From assembly GCA_018714665.1 (NCBI GenBank), contig DVNA01000231.1:1-8009 (forward strand): a stretch of DNA of 8,009 nt, given 5' to 3'. This document shows, in pieces, positions 1-6,094 of this stretch; the stretch's first letter is position 1; every line of letters starts with the position of its first letter. The notes beneath the pieces are model-generated. The model was given only the letters and a program-made list of their open reading frames with translations, made no database searches and was not told the DNA's origin. Made by a program: the position numbers and the translations under genes. This DNA comes from Candidatus Gallibacteroides avistercoris. GTDB lineage: Bacteria; Bacteroidota; Bacteroidia; Bacteroidales; CHK158-818.

Positions 1-345
1 TGGCTTGTTTTTGGGGGAATATTCGTCGCATTGGAATATTTCGTAGGGGGACTTCTGCTGTGCCTTACCATAATCGGTATCCCGTTCGGGATACAGGTCT
101 TTAAACTGGGAATTTTGTCTCTCTGGCCGATGGGTCATTCGGTTGTCGGCGAGAAGTATGCAGGCGGATGCCTCTCCTTATGTATGAATATCTTGTGGAT
201 ATTGGTAGGTGGCATCTGGATTGCTGTCAGCCACTTGCTATTGGGTGTGTTGTTTTGTATTACACTCATTGGCATACCATTCGGCATACAACATTTCAAA
301 CTGGCGGGATTGGCCTTAACCCCTTTTGGCAAGGATATAGAATAG
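1..345 (+). CDS. yccF: YccF-domain inner-membrane protein, 5' end cut by the window edge
   Basis: The frame is open from base 1 and ends at TAG 343-345, giving 114 visible residues beginning W-L-V-F-G-G. A TTG at base 31 could pass for a start, but the residues before it (WLVFGGIFVA) match the usual start of YccF proteins, so the gene really begins a few codons to the left of the window. The domain is an internal duplication: CLTIIGIPFGIQVFKL in the first half and CITLIGIPFGIQHFKL in the second, each followed by a W/T-P-x-G turn, which is the signature of the YccF family (PF03733). Hydrophobic stretches lie at about residues 1-35 and 65-95, so it should be a small inner-membrane protein. The family has no firmly established biochemical function. 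The gene ends 8 bases before the end of convergent ppk1, leaving no room for a separate terminator. Confidence 0.88.
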   Translation, partial: WLVFGGIFVALEYFVGGLLLCLTIIGIPFGIQVFKLGILSLWPMGHSVVGEKYAGGCLSLCMNILWILVGGIWIAVSHLLLGVLFCITLIGIPFGIQHFKLAGLALTPFGKDIE

Positions 346-353
346 AAGCTCGG

Positions 354-2405
354 TTACCAGTCCAGTTCTTTCAACATTCGGTATGTTTCGACTTGTGCCC
401 GTAGCGGATCTTTTCCGTTATGCTGATAAATGTTTTGTAAGTTCTCGTCTATCAAACACATTTTCTGGTTATCGTTTAGCTGTAAAAGCAAGGCTTGTTT
501 AATCACATTTTTTATTTGCGGGTTGTAAATCGGGAAAGCCGTTTCTATACGGCGGGTCAGATTCCGTTTCATCCAGTCGGCCGAGGAGAGGTATATCTCT
601 TCTTTCCCTCCGGCGTAGAAATACCAAACACGGGCGTGTTCCAGAAACTGATCTACCAATCGGAAGAGCCGGATATTACGGCTGTACGGTTGGTTGGGGA
701 CCAGGCAGCAGATACCCCGTACGATGATCTCAATCTGTACTCCCGCTTCACTGGCATCGTACAAGGCATTGATCATCTCCTTGTCTTGCAATCCATTCAC
801 TTTCAGTATTACGTGGGCTTTCCGTCCGGCACGGGCCTCTTCGGCTTCACGAAGCAGTTTCGATTTTAGTTCTTCCACCATATTGAAAGGAGAAACCAAC
901 AGTGTTTTAAAGTCGGTCGTTTTGTTTTCGCCTTCCAGCAGAGAAAAAAAGAGTTTCAGCTCGTTTATGATGCCGGAACGTCCTGTAAACAATCCCATGT
1001 CTGAATAACTTCGGGCTGTTTTTTCGTTAAAGTTCCCGGTGCTCAGGTATGCCGTATCTGCGGCAGAACCTGGAAGGTTTCGGATGACAAGGGCAATCTT
1101 GGCATGAACTTTCAATCCCGGTTGGCTATACACGATACGAATTCCGGCTTGTTGCATCTTTTCGGAGGTTTCTATGTTGTTCTCTTCGTCGAAACGGGCT
1201 TTTAATTCCACGTAAACGGTAACCCGTTTCCCATTCTTGGCGGCGGTGATGAGAGAATGAATTACTGCCGAATTTTCTGCTACCCGATATTGGGTGATTT
1301 TAATCTCTTTTACATTCGGATCGTAAGCCGACTCGGCCAAAAAACGGATTAAATAGTCGAAAGAGTGGTATGGATAGTGTAACAGGACATCCTGTTGTTT
1401 GATGACTTCATAAATGGAGTTGGCCCGGTCAAATGTTGTAACGCGTAACGGTTTCGGGATCTCTTCCGTCAGAGTGCGTTGGGTAGGATTGGGTAATTTT
1501 ATCAGATCTTCGAGTGTCCGGTACGGACCTGCCGGAATGCATCTGTTCGGAGCTATCTGGTACGCTTCGCACAAAAGAGAGAGAAACTCCTGGGGCATAC
1601 GGGAGTCATAAACCAACCGGTTGGGGGTTCCTAATTTACGCTTGTTTACATTCTTGCGTATTTCGTCCACCAGGTTGTTTCCGGTAGCGTTTATGGTGAA
1701 ATCGGCATCGCGCGATATTCGGATACAGTAATGCGAGTCGATAACAAATCCCGGAAATATGGTAGGAAGATTTTTGGCAATCAGGTCCTCGACAAACATC
1801 AAATAATGTTGTTCTCCTTTGGTAGGCAATTCGATAAATCGGGGAACCTTGGCGTATGGAATCTTGATCAGAGCATAATAGGGTTTTTGTTCAGAGGTAT
1901 CCGGTAGAGCCTTTTTATAAAGTCGGATAATGAGGTAGAGCCTTTTGTCGCGCAAGAAAGAGTGTATGTCGTCTTTTAAAATCAACACCGGTTGCAGGTA
2001 GGGGAAAATCTCTTCGTCAAAATAGGTTCGGATAAACTCTTCGTGTATGGGGAGTATCTCTCCGCCTTGATAAAGCGTGATACCGTTTCGGGCTAACGAG
2101 GGCAGTATCTGCTTGGTAAAGATGCGGTCATAGATAAGTTGTTGCTTTTCTACTACGGCATTGATTTCATTGAGGGTCTCTTCTGCTTTTTGTTTTTCTT
2201 GTTCATCCGTCTCTTTTTGCTGGATGGTATGGCGGTGTTCCGATACCCGGATACGGAAAAATTCTTCGAGGTTGGAGGAGTATATTGACAGGAATCTGAT
2301 TCTGTCGAACAGTGGTAAGGATTCGTCCTGCGCTTCCATCAAAACCCGGAAGTTGAACGATAGCCAGCTGATGTCCCGTTTAAAAAATATTCTCTCTTTT
2401 CCCAT
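354..2405 (-). CDS. ppk1: Polyphosphate kinase 1 (Ppk1)
   Basis: Polyphosphate kinase reversibly transfers the gamma-phosphate of ATP onto inorganic polyphosphate chains and is typically membrane-associated. With the ATG at 2405 the protein is 683 residues, close to E. coli Ppk (688). The N-terminal domain opens with FFKRDISWLSFNFRVL at residues 7-22, the hallmark Ppk start. The catalytic phospholipase-D-like domains carry the VHAK motif, with the autophosphorylated histidine at residue 434 (E. coli His435). They also carry GNFNEKTARSYSDMGLFT (457-474) and FLEHARVWYF, with the second catalytic histidine at 590 (E. coli His592). The frame continues upstream to a TTG at 2447, but the added 14 residues (YIFTSRLKKYRQK...) are not Ppk-like, so the ATG is preferred. 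It is divergent from the phosphoesterase gene and convergent with yccF. All key residues are present; assignment is near certain. Confidence 0.96.
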   Translation of the reverse strand: MGKERIFFKRDISWLSFNFRVLMEAQDESLPLFDRIRFLSIYSSNLEEFFRIRVSEHRHTIQQKETDEQEKQKAEETLNEINAVVEKQQLIYDRIFTKQILPSLARNGITLYQGGEILPIHEEFIRTYFDEEIFPYLQPVLILKDDIHSFLRDKRLYLIIRLYKKALPDTSEQKPYYALIKIPYAKVPRFIELPTKGEQHYLMFVEDLIAKNLPTIFPGFVIDSHYCIRISRDADFTINATGNNLVDEIRKNVNKRKLGTPNRLVYDSRMPQEFLSLLCEAYQIAPNRCIPAGPYRTLEDLIKLPNPTQRTLTEEIPKPLRVTTFDRANSIYEVIKQQDVLLHYPYHSFDYLIRFLAESAYDPNVKEIKITQYRVAENSAVIHSLITAAKNGKRVTVYVELKARFDEENNIETSEKMQQAGIRIVYSQPGLKVHAKIALVIRNLPGSAADTAYLSTGNFNEKTARSYSDMGLFTGRSGIINELKLFFSLLEGENKTTDFKTLLVSPFNMVEELKSKLLREAEEARAGRKAHVILKVNGLQDKEMINALYDASEAGVQIEIIVRGICCLVPNQPYSRNIRLFRLVDQFLEHARVWYFYAGGKEEIYLSSADWMKRNLTRRIETAFPIYNPQIKNVIKQALLLQLNDNQKMCLIDENLQNIYQHNGKDPLRAQVETYRMLKELDW

Positions 2406-2444
2406 CTTCTGTCTGTATTTCTTTAATCGAGATGTAAATATATA

Positions 2445-2454
2445 CAAATATTTG
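2445..2454. repeat. 10-bp palindrome CAAATATTTG in the ppk1/phosphoesterase divergent region
   Basis: CAAATATTTG is self-complementary. Its right end contains the TTG that serves as the -33 element of the + strand promoter. Read on the minus strand it gives AATATTTG, one mismatch from the -7 consensus TAnnTTTG, about 40 bases before the ppk1 ATG, so it may be part of a weak ppk1 promoter. I see no matching minus-strand -33 TTG at the expected distance. The AT-rich palindrome could be chance. Confidence 0.25.
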
Positions 2455-2481
2455 ACTGTAAAAGAATATTCTCTATTTTTG
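2452..2481 (+). promoter_or_regulatory. Bacteroides-type promoter of the metallophosphoesterase gene
   Basis: A TTG at 2452-2454 is followed, after 19 bases, by TATTTTTG at 2474-2481, an exact fit to the Bacteroides -7 consensus TAnnTTTG. Transcription would begin near 2487, leaving a leader of about 22 A-rich bases before the ATG at 2510. No Shine-Dalgarno motif is present, as is usual for this phylum. Both element sequence and spacing fit; the start site is inferred. Confidence 0.6.
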
Positions 2482-2509
2482 TTTATCGTAAAAAAACAAC
2501 AACCATTGT

Positions 2510-3007
2510 ATGAGGAAAATAGGGCTTCTGTCAGATACCCATGCCTGTTGGGACGACCGTTACGAAAAATATTTTCAATCCTGCGACGAAATTTGGCATA
2601 CCGGCGATATTGGTTCGACCGAGTTGTTGGATAAACTCGAATCCCTGAAACCGGTAAGAGCCGTATATGGAAACATCGATGGGCAGGATCTCCGCATACG
2701 TGTTCCCAAACACCAACGGTTTCAAATAGAGGAGGTCGATGTCTGGATGACCCATATCGGAGGTTATCCCGGACGCTACGACCGGACGGTTATCCCGCAA
2801 ATCTATTTACATCCTCCTAGACTGTTTGTGTGCGGACATTCACACATCCTGAGGGTGTTGTATGACAAGACCTTGAAGTTGCTGTATATCAATCCGGGCG
2901 CAGCCGGGAAATACGGTTTTCATAAAAAACGAACCTTGGTTCGTTTTGTGATAGAAGGGGCTGATATAAAAGATTTGGAGGTGATTGAGTTGGGCGAGAA
3001 CGGTTGA
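2510..3007 (+). CDS. YfcE/MJ0936-type metallophosphoesterase
   Basis: A 165-residue calcineurin-like phosphoesterase of the small YfcE/MJ0936 group, which hydrolyses phosphodiesters using two bound divalent metals and is cytoplasmic (no signal peptide or membrane segment). The metal and catalytic motifs are all present in order: D9-T-H11 (LLSDTH), G-D33 (HTGDIG), G-N55-I-D (usually GNCD/GNHD), H82 within a WMTHIGGYPG block, and the closing GH110-S-H112 motif. INPGAAG at 127-133 corresponds to the NPGS loop of the family. The natural substrate of such proteins is generally unknown; model-substrate phosphodiesterase activity is what is known of the family. The gene has its own promoter and is divergent from ppk1. 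A role linked to polyphosphate is possible from position only. ATG at 2510 is the only sensible start and follows the promoter closely. Confidence 0.9.
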   Translation: MRKIGLLSDTHACWDDRYEKYFQSCDEIWHTGDIGSTELLDKLESLKPVRAVYGNIDGQDLRIRVPKHQRFQIEEVDVWMTHIGGYPGRYDRTVIPQIYLHPPRLFVCGHSHILRVLYDKTLKLLYINPGAAGKYGFHKKRTLVRFVIEGADIKDLEVIELGENG

Positions 3008-3135
3008 GAACAAAAGGATAGAACGGCTCGGGAAAAAAGTGCGAGATAGACCATCCGATGCTGAAATACCTTTTGTACGTTTGGTTTTCTGTTGTTCGAA
3101 CGATGGGCAGGGTTAATCCCTCTTTGGGAAAGATC

Positions 3136-4377
3136 TCAGAGAAAAGCCGATAAAGAAGAGATGAAAGCCCATTTTATAAGGTCGTAAATCGCATCGTGTT
3201 TTAAAGAAGAGAGATTCCTGCCAATGAATTTTTTCAAACCTAATCGGTCCTTCTTTTTTACCATTTCTACAACCTGTTGGGTTTGTGGTGAAGATAAATC
3301 TATTTGGGGATTGGTTTGAATCTTCTCCAACAGTTCGTCAAAGTTGATTTGGGCAATCAGACAGTTGAAGTCCTCTATGATATATTTGTTGTTAATGTCC
3401 TTAATAATTTCGTAAAGGTTTCGGTACTCTTCTTGTGCGAACGAATCGTCTATTTTAAAAGCCAAGTGGACGATGGGACATTGTTCTATGTCGAACCGTT
3501 CTCCTTTTAACAGCTTATTGAGCGATTTTTTCAAGAAGGATACGACCTTCTCTTTTTCCACGTCTGGGTTGTCGGTATTCTGGGATAAGAATTTCAACGC
3601 ATGAATCAATGCCTGCTTTTCGGCATGGATGCGTAAAAGGGCAGTACGTAAATTCAGGCAGAATCTGAATGCTTCCGTTCCGGCGGTTTCCCGGTTGATT
3701 ATCCAACAGGGAATTCCTTGATATTGGGTATAGTATAGCTTGATGAATGGGTCCCATTCTCCGCTTACCGTTTCCAGGGTGTCGAAACAGTCATACAAGC
3801 CGTTTGCCATAACCTCGTTGTCGAACAGTTCGACCATGCAGATAGGAGTTCCTTTTCCCACCCAATAGGCATTGACCCGGTTGAGGGCATTGTGTTTGCT
3901 GGATGCGTTCAGGTACAGTTGTGCCAGGTGTTTCCCTGCATTTGAAAGGCGCGTAAGCTGAACTCCTCCGCACATATCGTTTATTCCAGCTGTCAGGTTT
4001 AGATGATATTGCAGAACATCAGATAGAAAATTCCGGCTATTTGGAATTCCCTTACAGATGACGTAACTGGATTTGTTCTCAAATTTACACAACAGATACC
4101 CGTCAGAATAGAAACGATTTTCGTCGTTTTTAAATCGGAAGAATGAGGGATGTTGAGCCGATTCTTCCCGGATGATTTTTAGTGCATGGTTCGCCGCACA
4201 ATAATTGTTCTCGCCACAACAGTAAAAGTCGCGGTAGATGTGGCGTTTCTTCATGGCTCCGAAATAACGGATAAATTCGTTTGGGTCAGGCGAGGAGAAA
4301 TAAGGTTTGCTTATTTTGTGCGACTGGCTTATAAACAACCTGTAATCGCAAATGGGTAGTTGTGTCGTGATTAACAT
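3136..4377 (-). CDS. Unassigned protein of about 413 residues
   Basis: I do not recognise this family. With the ATG at 4377 the product starts MLITTQLPICDYRLFISQ and has 413 residues; in-frame ATGs at 4389 and 4425 would add 4 or 16 residues, but the one at 4425 lies inside the arm of a perfect hairpin, so a later start is preferred. There is no convincing signal peptide. An N-terminal beta-rich part of roughly 45 residues is followed by a cysteine cluster, YCCGENNYCAANHA (residues 52-65). The middle part has a helix, LNLRTALLRIHAEKQALIHAL (near 241-261). The C-terminal third is lysine-rich and helical, ending in a moderately hydrophobic segment (YDLIKWAFISSLSAFL). Cysteines are frequent in the first 240 residues, but no standard zinc-finger spacing is clear. 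It is monocistronic between a convergent phosphoesterase gene and a long 5' region with its own promoter. The length, codon-like composition and lack of breaks support a real gene; function is open. Confidence 0.8.
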   Translation of the reverse strand: MLITTQLPICDYRLFISQSHKISKPYFSSPDPNEFIRYFGAMKKRHIYRDFYCCGENNYCAANHALKIIREESAQHPSFFRFKNDENRFYSDGYLLCKFENKSSYVICKGIPNSRNFLSDVLQYHLNLTAGINDMCGGVQLTRLSNAGKHLAQLYLNASSKHNALNRVNAYWVGKGTPICMVELFDNEVMANGLYDCFDTLETVSGEWDPFIKLYYTQYQGIPCWIINRETAGTEAFRFCLNLRTALLRIHAEKQALIHALKFLSQNTDNPDVEKEKVVSFLKKSLNKLLKGERFDIEQCPIVHLAFKIDDSFAQEEYRNLYEIIKDINNKYIIEDFNCLIAQINFDELLEKIQTNPQIDLSSPQTQQVVEMVKKKDRLGLKKFIGRNLSSLKHDAIYDLIKWAFISSLSAFL

Positions 4378-4389
4378 TGTAGCAGTCAT

Positions 4390-4606
4390 TAAAATAATGG
4401 AGAGAGAATTAAAATCTCTCTCCATTTTAGGGCATAAACCTTATCGTTTTCTATATAGTAGTATCACAAACGCATTCACATCAAAGGAATGCAAAAAAAA
4501 GAATTCTTCGTTTGAAACAGCAGTGATAATTGTCGCCCTTTTGATTGAATTATGCTTTCATAATCCGTTATATACAAATCAAAGGCTGAATCTCCCGATC
4601 AGAATC
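4390..4606 (-). ncRNA. Candidate structured leader / attenuator or small RNA
   Basis: Between the promoter at 4612-4642 and the unassigned gene lie about 220 bases with no plausible reading frame but with nested complementary segments on the minus strand. Read by eye these are: an 8-bp hairpin (4559-4566 with 4547-4554, loop AAAG); AGGGC/GCCCU (4535-4539 with 4429-4433); UAUCA/UGAUA (4524-4528 with 4462-4466); CAAACG/CGUUUG (4509-4514 with 4467-4472); GCAUUC/GAAUGC (4487-4492 with 4472-4477, sharing base 4472 with the previous helix); and the final 12-bp hairpin at 4396-4426. The pairs are properly nested, as in a bulged long hairpin. This could be a 5' untranslated regulatory region of the downstream gene or a separate small RNA ending at the last hairpin. 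The region is AT-rich, so some helices may be chance. No known riboswitch class is recognised. Confidence 0.35.
4396..4426 (-). terminator. Perfect 12-bp hairpin just before the unassigned gene; terminator or attenuator candidate
   Basis: The arms are AATGGAGAGAGA and TCTCTCTCCATT, pairing without mismatch across a 7-base loop. On the minus strand it is preceded by CTAA and followed by ATTTTAATG, a short, interrupted T-tract. On the plus strand it is followed by TTTTAG, but no plus-strand gene ends here. The ATG at 4425 lies inside the upstream arm, while the ATGs at 4389 and 4377 lie 7 and 19 bases past the hairpin. It could stop transcripts coming from 4605 or from the ttcA-DUF486 operon, or mask the start region. 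Structure is certain; role is inferred. Confidence 0.5.
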
Positions 4607-4611
4607 TGTTA

Positions 4612-4642
4612 CAAAGGTAGTAAAAGTTTTCGGATTTTACAA
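4612..4642 (-). promoter_or_regulatory. Bacteroides-type promoter reading toward the unassigned gene
   Basis: On the minus strand, GTTG (TTG at 4642-4640) is followed after 20 bases by TACCTTTG (4619-4612), an exact and very typical TAnnTTTG -7 element. Transcription would start near 4605, giving a leader of about 230 bases to the ATG at 4377, unusually long. It lies about 94 bases past the end of the DUF486 gene, so the unassigned gene is probably not just the tail of that operon. Confidence 0.6.
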
Positions 4643-4719
4643 CTGCCTTTCTACAATTCAAGTTTTTTCGGTTTACCCTCCTTTGCTGTATATGTTCTTT
4701 TTTGTCGGGTCCGGGGGTT

Positions 4720-4733
4720 GACACAATGGTGTC
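4720..4733. repeat. Small hairpin after the DUF486 stop codon
   Basis: GACAC and GTGTC arms (4720-4724 and 4729-4733) enclose a 4-base loop 3 bases beyond the DUF486 stop codon. No T-tract follows directly on the minus strand (the next bases are AACCCCCGG), so it is at best a weak terminator or an mRNA 3'-end structure. Confidence 0.25.
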
Positions 4734-4735
4734 TA

Positions 4736-5104
4736 TTACTTCATAAAGACAAAATAGACGGCTAAAATCAAACAAGCAAAGGCAGCAACGTGGTTCCAGT
4801 GGAGAGCCTCTCCTTTGAATAAAAGCGTAGAAAAAAGGGTGAATACGACAAGAGTGATAACTTCCTGGATAACTTTTAGCTGCATTAAGCTGAAAGGTCC
4901 TCCGTTTCCGTTGAATCCGATCCGGTTGGCCGGTACCTGGCAGGAGTATTCGGCCAAGGCAATACCCCATGAAAATAGAATTACGGCAAATAGAGGCCAG
5001 TTTGAGATAATTTTCATCTCTTGCAGTTTTAAATGTCCATACCATGCCAGTGTCATAAAGATGTTTGACACGATCAAAAGAAGAATTGTATAAAAACCTA
5101 TCAT
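4736..5104 (-). CDS. DUF486 / DMT-family small integral membrane protein
   Basis: A 122-residue, very hydrophobic protein with four predicted membrane helices at about 3-22, 35-53, 77-97 and 103-121, typical in length and layout for DUF486 (PF04342), a small branch of the drug/metabolite transporter superfamily. The family signature W-G-I-A-L-A-E-Y (46-53) and V-P-A-N-R-I-G (57-63) is present, followed by the usual G/F-rich loop and SLMQLKVIQEVITL. No transported substrate is established for the family. Its ATG (5104-5102) overlaps the TGA of ttcA (5103-5101) as ATGA, so it is almost certainly translated by coupling and co-transcribed with ttcA. Family assignment is strong; function is unknown. 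Confidence 0.9.
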   Translation of the reverse strand: MIGFYTILLLIVSNIFMTLAWYGHLKLQEMKIISNWPLFAVILFSWGIALAEYSCQVPANRIGFNGNGGPFSLMQLKVIQEVITLVVFTLFSTLLFKGEALHWNHVAAFACLILAVYFVFMK

Positions 5105-5871
5105 ATTAAATTCTGTTTTATGTTTGTTTTTTCATTAAAAGGAAGGTATTCCGGTTGGATATGGGTCATGCTGCGCCACAAGCTGTAACGGGCCTGGGGA
5201 TTCATCTGTTCCAGCTGTTGCAGGATGGATTTCATCCCCGGACGATTCGACGAGTGTTCGTGCGGACATCGTTTCTTTTGAGGGCGGAACGCCTTTATTC
5301 GGGCCAGCTCCTGAATCTGTTCTTCGCTAATCAGACACATCGGTCGGATGATTGTCATATCGAATTTCGACATCCTCAGTTTGGGCGGCATGGTAGAGAA
5401 AGATCCTTGAAAAGTCAGGTTCATCAACAGTGTTTGTAAAATATCGTCCTGATGGTGTCCCAGGGCAATTTTGTTGCAACCAAGCTCTTTGGCTATATCG
5501 AAAAGGGCTTTGCGGCGATACCAGGAGCAGAGAAAACAGGGCGATTTCCGTTTGTCTGTCGATGCGTCGAATGCTGTATCCTTGTTTACGAACGGTATAC
5601 CCAACGCTTCGGTTTGCTGTTGTAAGTAAGAAGAGTCCGATTCGTATGCCACATTGTTCATGGAAATGTGTGCGGCAACCAACGAAAACCGGGGTTTGTA
5701 GATGCACATCCTGTGCCCTAACAAATCCAGCAAAGCCAACGAATCTTTTCCTCCGGAGAGGCCTATTAAAATTTTGTCATCCTCTTCGATCAGCCGGTAC
5801 TCTTCGATGGCTTTTAGCAGAAGCCTTTCTAACTTCTTTATTAGCCGTAGATTTTCGATATTTTGTTCCAT
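5101..5871 (-). CDS. ttcA: TtcA-family tRNA 2-thiocytidine synthetase (PP-loop ATPase)
   Basis: This belongs to the TtcA group of tRNA thiolation enzymes, which adenylate a cytidine in tRNA (C32 in E. coli) and replace its oxygen with sulfur, using a 4Fe-4S cluster in the cytoplasm. With the ATG at 5871 the protein has 256 residues. The PP-loop SGGKDS is at 39-44, the C-F-L-C pair at 112-115, GHHQDD at 138-143, and a further cysteine at 202 (KKRCPHEH) where E. coli TtcA has its third cluster cysteine (CNLCGSQPNLQR). Here the second cysteine of that CxxC is replaced and the NRPGMK stretch follows, so C112, C115 and C202 can still supply three cluster ligands. The closing segment (SMTHIQPEYL) matches the family. 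A TTG at 5889 is in frame, but it lies on the -7 promoter element, so the ATG is preferred. It is first in an operon with DUF486. The exact tRNA target in this lineage is inferred. Confidence 0.88.
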   Translation of the reverse strand: MEQNIENLRLIKKLERLLLKAIEEYRLIEEDDKILIGLSGGKDSLALLDLLGHRMCIYKPRFSLVAAHISMNNVAYESDSSYLQQQTEALGIPFVNKDTAFDASTDKRKSPCFLCSWYRRKALFDIAKELGCNKIALGHHQDDILQTLLMNLTFQGSFSTMPPKLRMSKFDMTIIRPMCLISEEQIQELARIKAFRPQKKRCPHEHSSNRPGMKSILQQLEQMNPQARYSLWRSMTHIQPEYLPFNEKTNIKQNLI

Positions 5872-5886
5872 AATCAAAATTGGCTG

Positions 5887-5915
5887 CAAAAATACGACGA
5901 TAATCGTTTGACCAA
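5887..5915 (-). promoter_or_regulatory. Bacteroides-type promoter of ttcA-DUF486, with an internal inverted repeat
   Basis: On the minus strand TTG (5915-5913) is followed after 18 bases by TATTTTTG (5894-5887), matching TAnnTTTG. Transcription would start near 5880, only about 9 bases before the ATG at 5871. The spacer contains ACGAT-A-ATCGT (5897-5907), an 11-base inverted repeat located where a repressor could bind. The promoter match is good; the operator is speculative. Confidence 0.5.
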
Positions 5916-6032
5916 CATTAATTTTCCAAAAATATTGTGTATCAGTATGCCATTTTTTTCATGGACGGTTGTTGACGAGAGTCCTTCGGTAAAATTTTTG
6001 AAAATTATAAATGGAGATTTCTGAAAAAAACA

Positions 6033-6040
6033 TATCTTTG
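6033..6040 (+). promoter_or_regulatory. -7 element TATCTTTG before the TPR/PD40 gene
   Basis: TATCTTTG matches TAnnTTTG exactly and lies about 55 bases before the ATG at 6095, implying a leader of about 48 bases. No TTG is found at the expected 18-20 bases upstream, so the -33 element is weak. The in-frame ATG at 6011 precedes this element and would not be transcribed from it, which helps set the start at 6095-6104. Confidence 0.45.
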
Positions 6041-6094
6041 TTTCCCGAGATAATAGCGGTCTCCGGACCGTTAGAATGTAAAATAAACAAGAAC

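Noticed and set aside
2406..2447. Longer ppk1 start at TTG 2447
   Set aside because: The 14 added residues are unlike Ppk N-termini, TTG is a poor start, and the ATG at 2405 puts the catalytic histidines at 434 and 590, close to the E. coli numbering.
3108..3135. Short inverted repeats (GGGTTAATCCC, TCTTT-GGG-AAAGA) between the phosphoesterase and the unassigned gene as a bidirectional terminator
   Set aside because: Stems are only 3-5 bp and no T-tract follows on either strand.
4491..4514. T-tract (eight T on the minus strand) after the palindrome AAGAATTCTT as a terminator
   Set aside because: A palindrome with no loop cannot fold as an efficient terminator stem, and the same bases take part in the larger nested structure.
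4716..4724. TTGACA at 4718-4723 as a sigma-70 -35 box
   Set aside because: Bacteroidetes do not use this consensus, and no plus-strand gene follows; it is part of the small hairpin after DUF486.
4352..4765. Plus-strand frame of 137 codons across the 5' region of the unassigned gene
   Set aside because: It runs antisense through the hairpin, the promoter and the end of DUF486, its product has no domain-like pattern, and its resemblance to the minus-strand opening is explained by the palindrome.
5872..5889. Longer ttcA start at TTG 5889
   Set aside because: The TTG is part of the predicted -7 element TATTTTTG, so it would lie upstream of the transcript start; ATG 5871 is preferred.
6011..6094. 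N-terminal extension of the PD40 protein from ATG 6011
   Set aside because: It would bury the signal peptide 28 residues in, and a perfect -7 element lies within this stretch.
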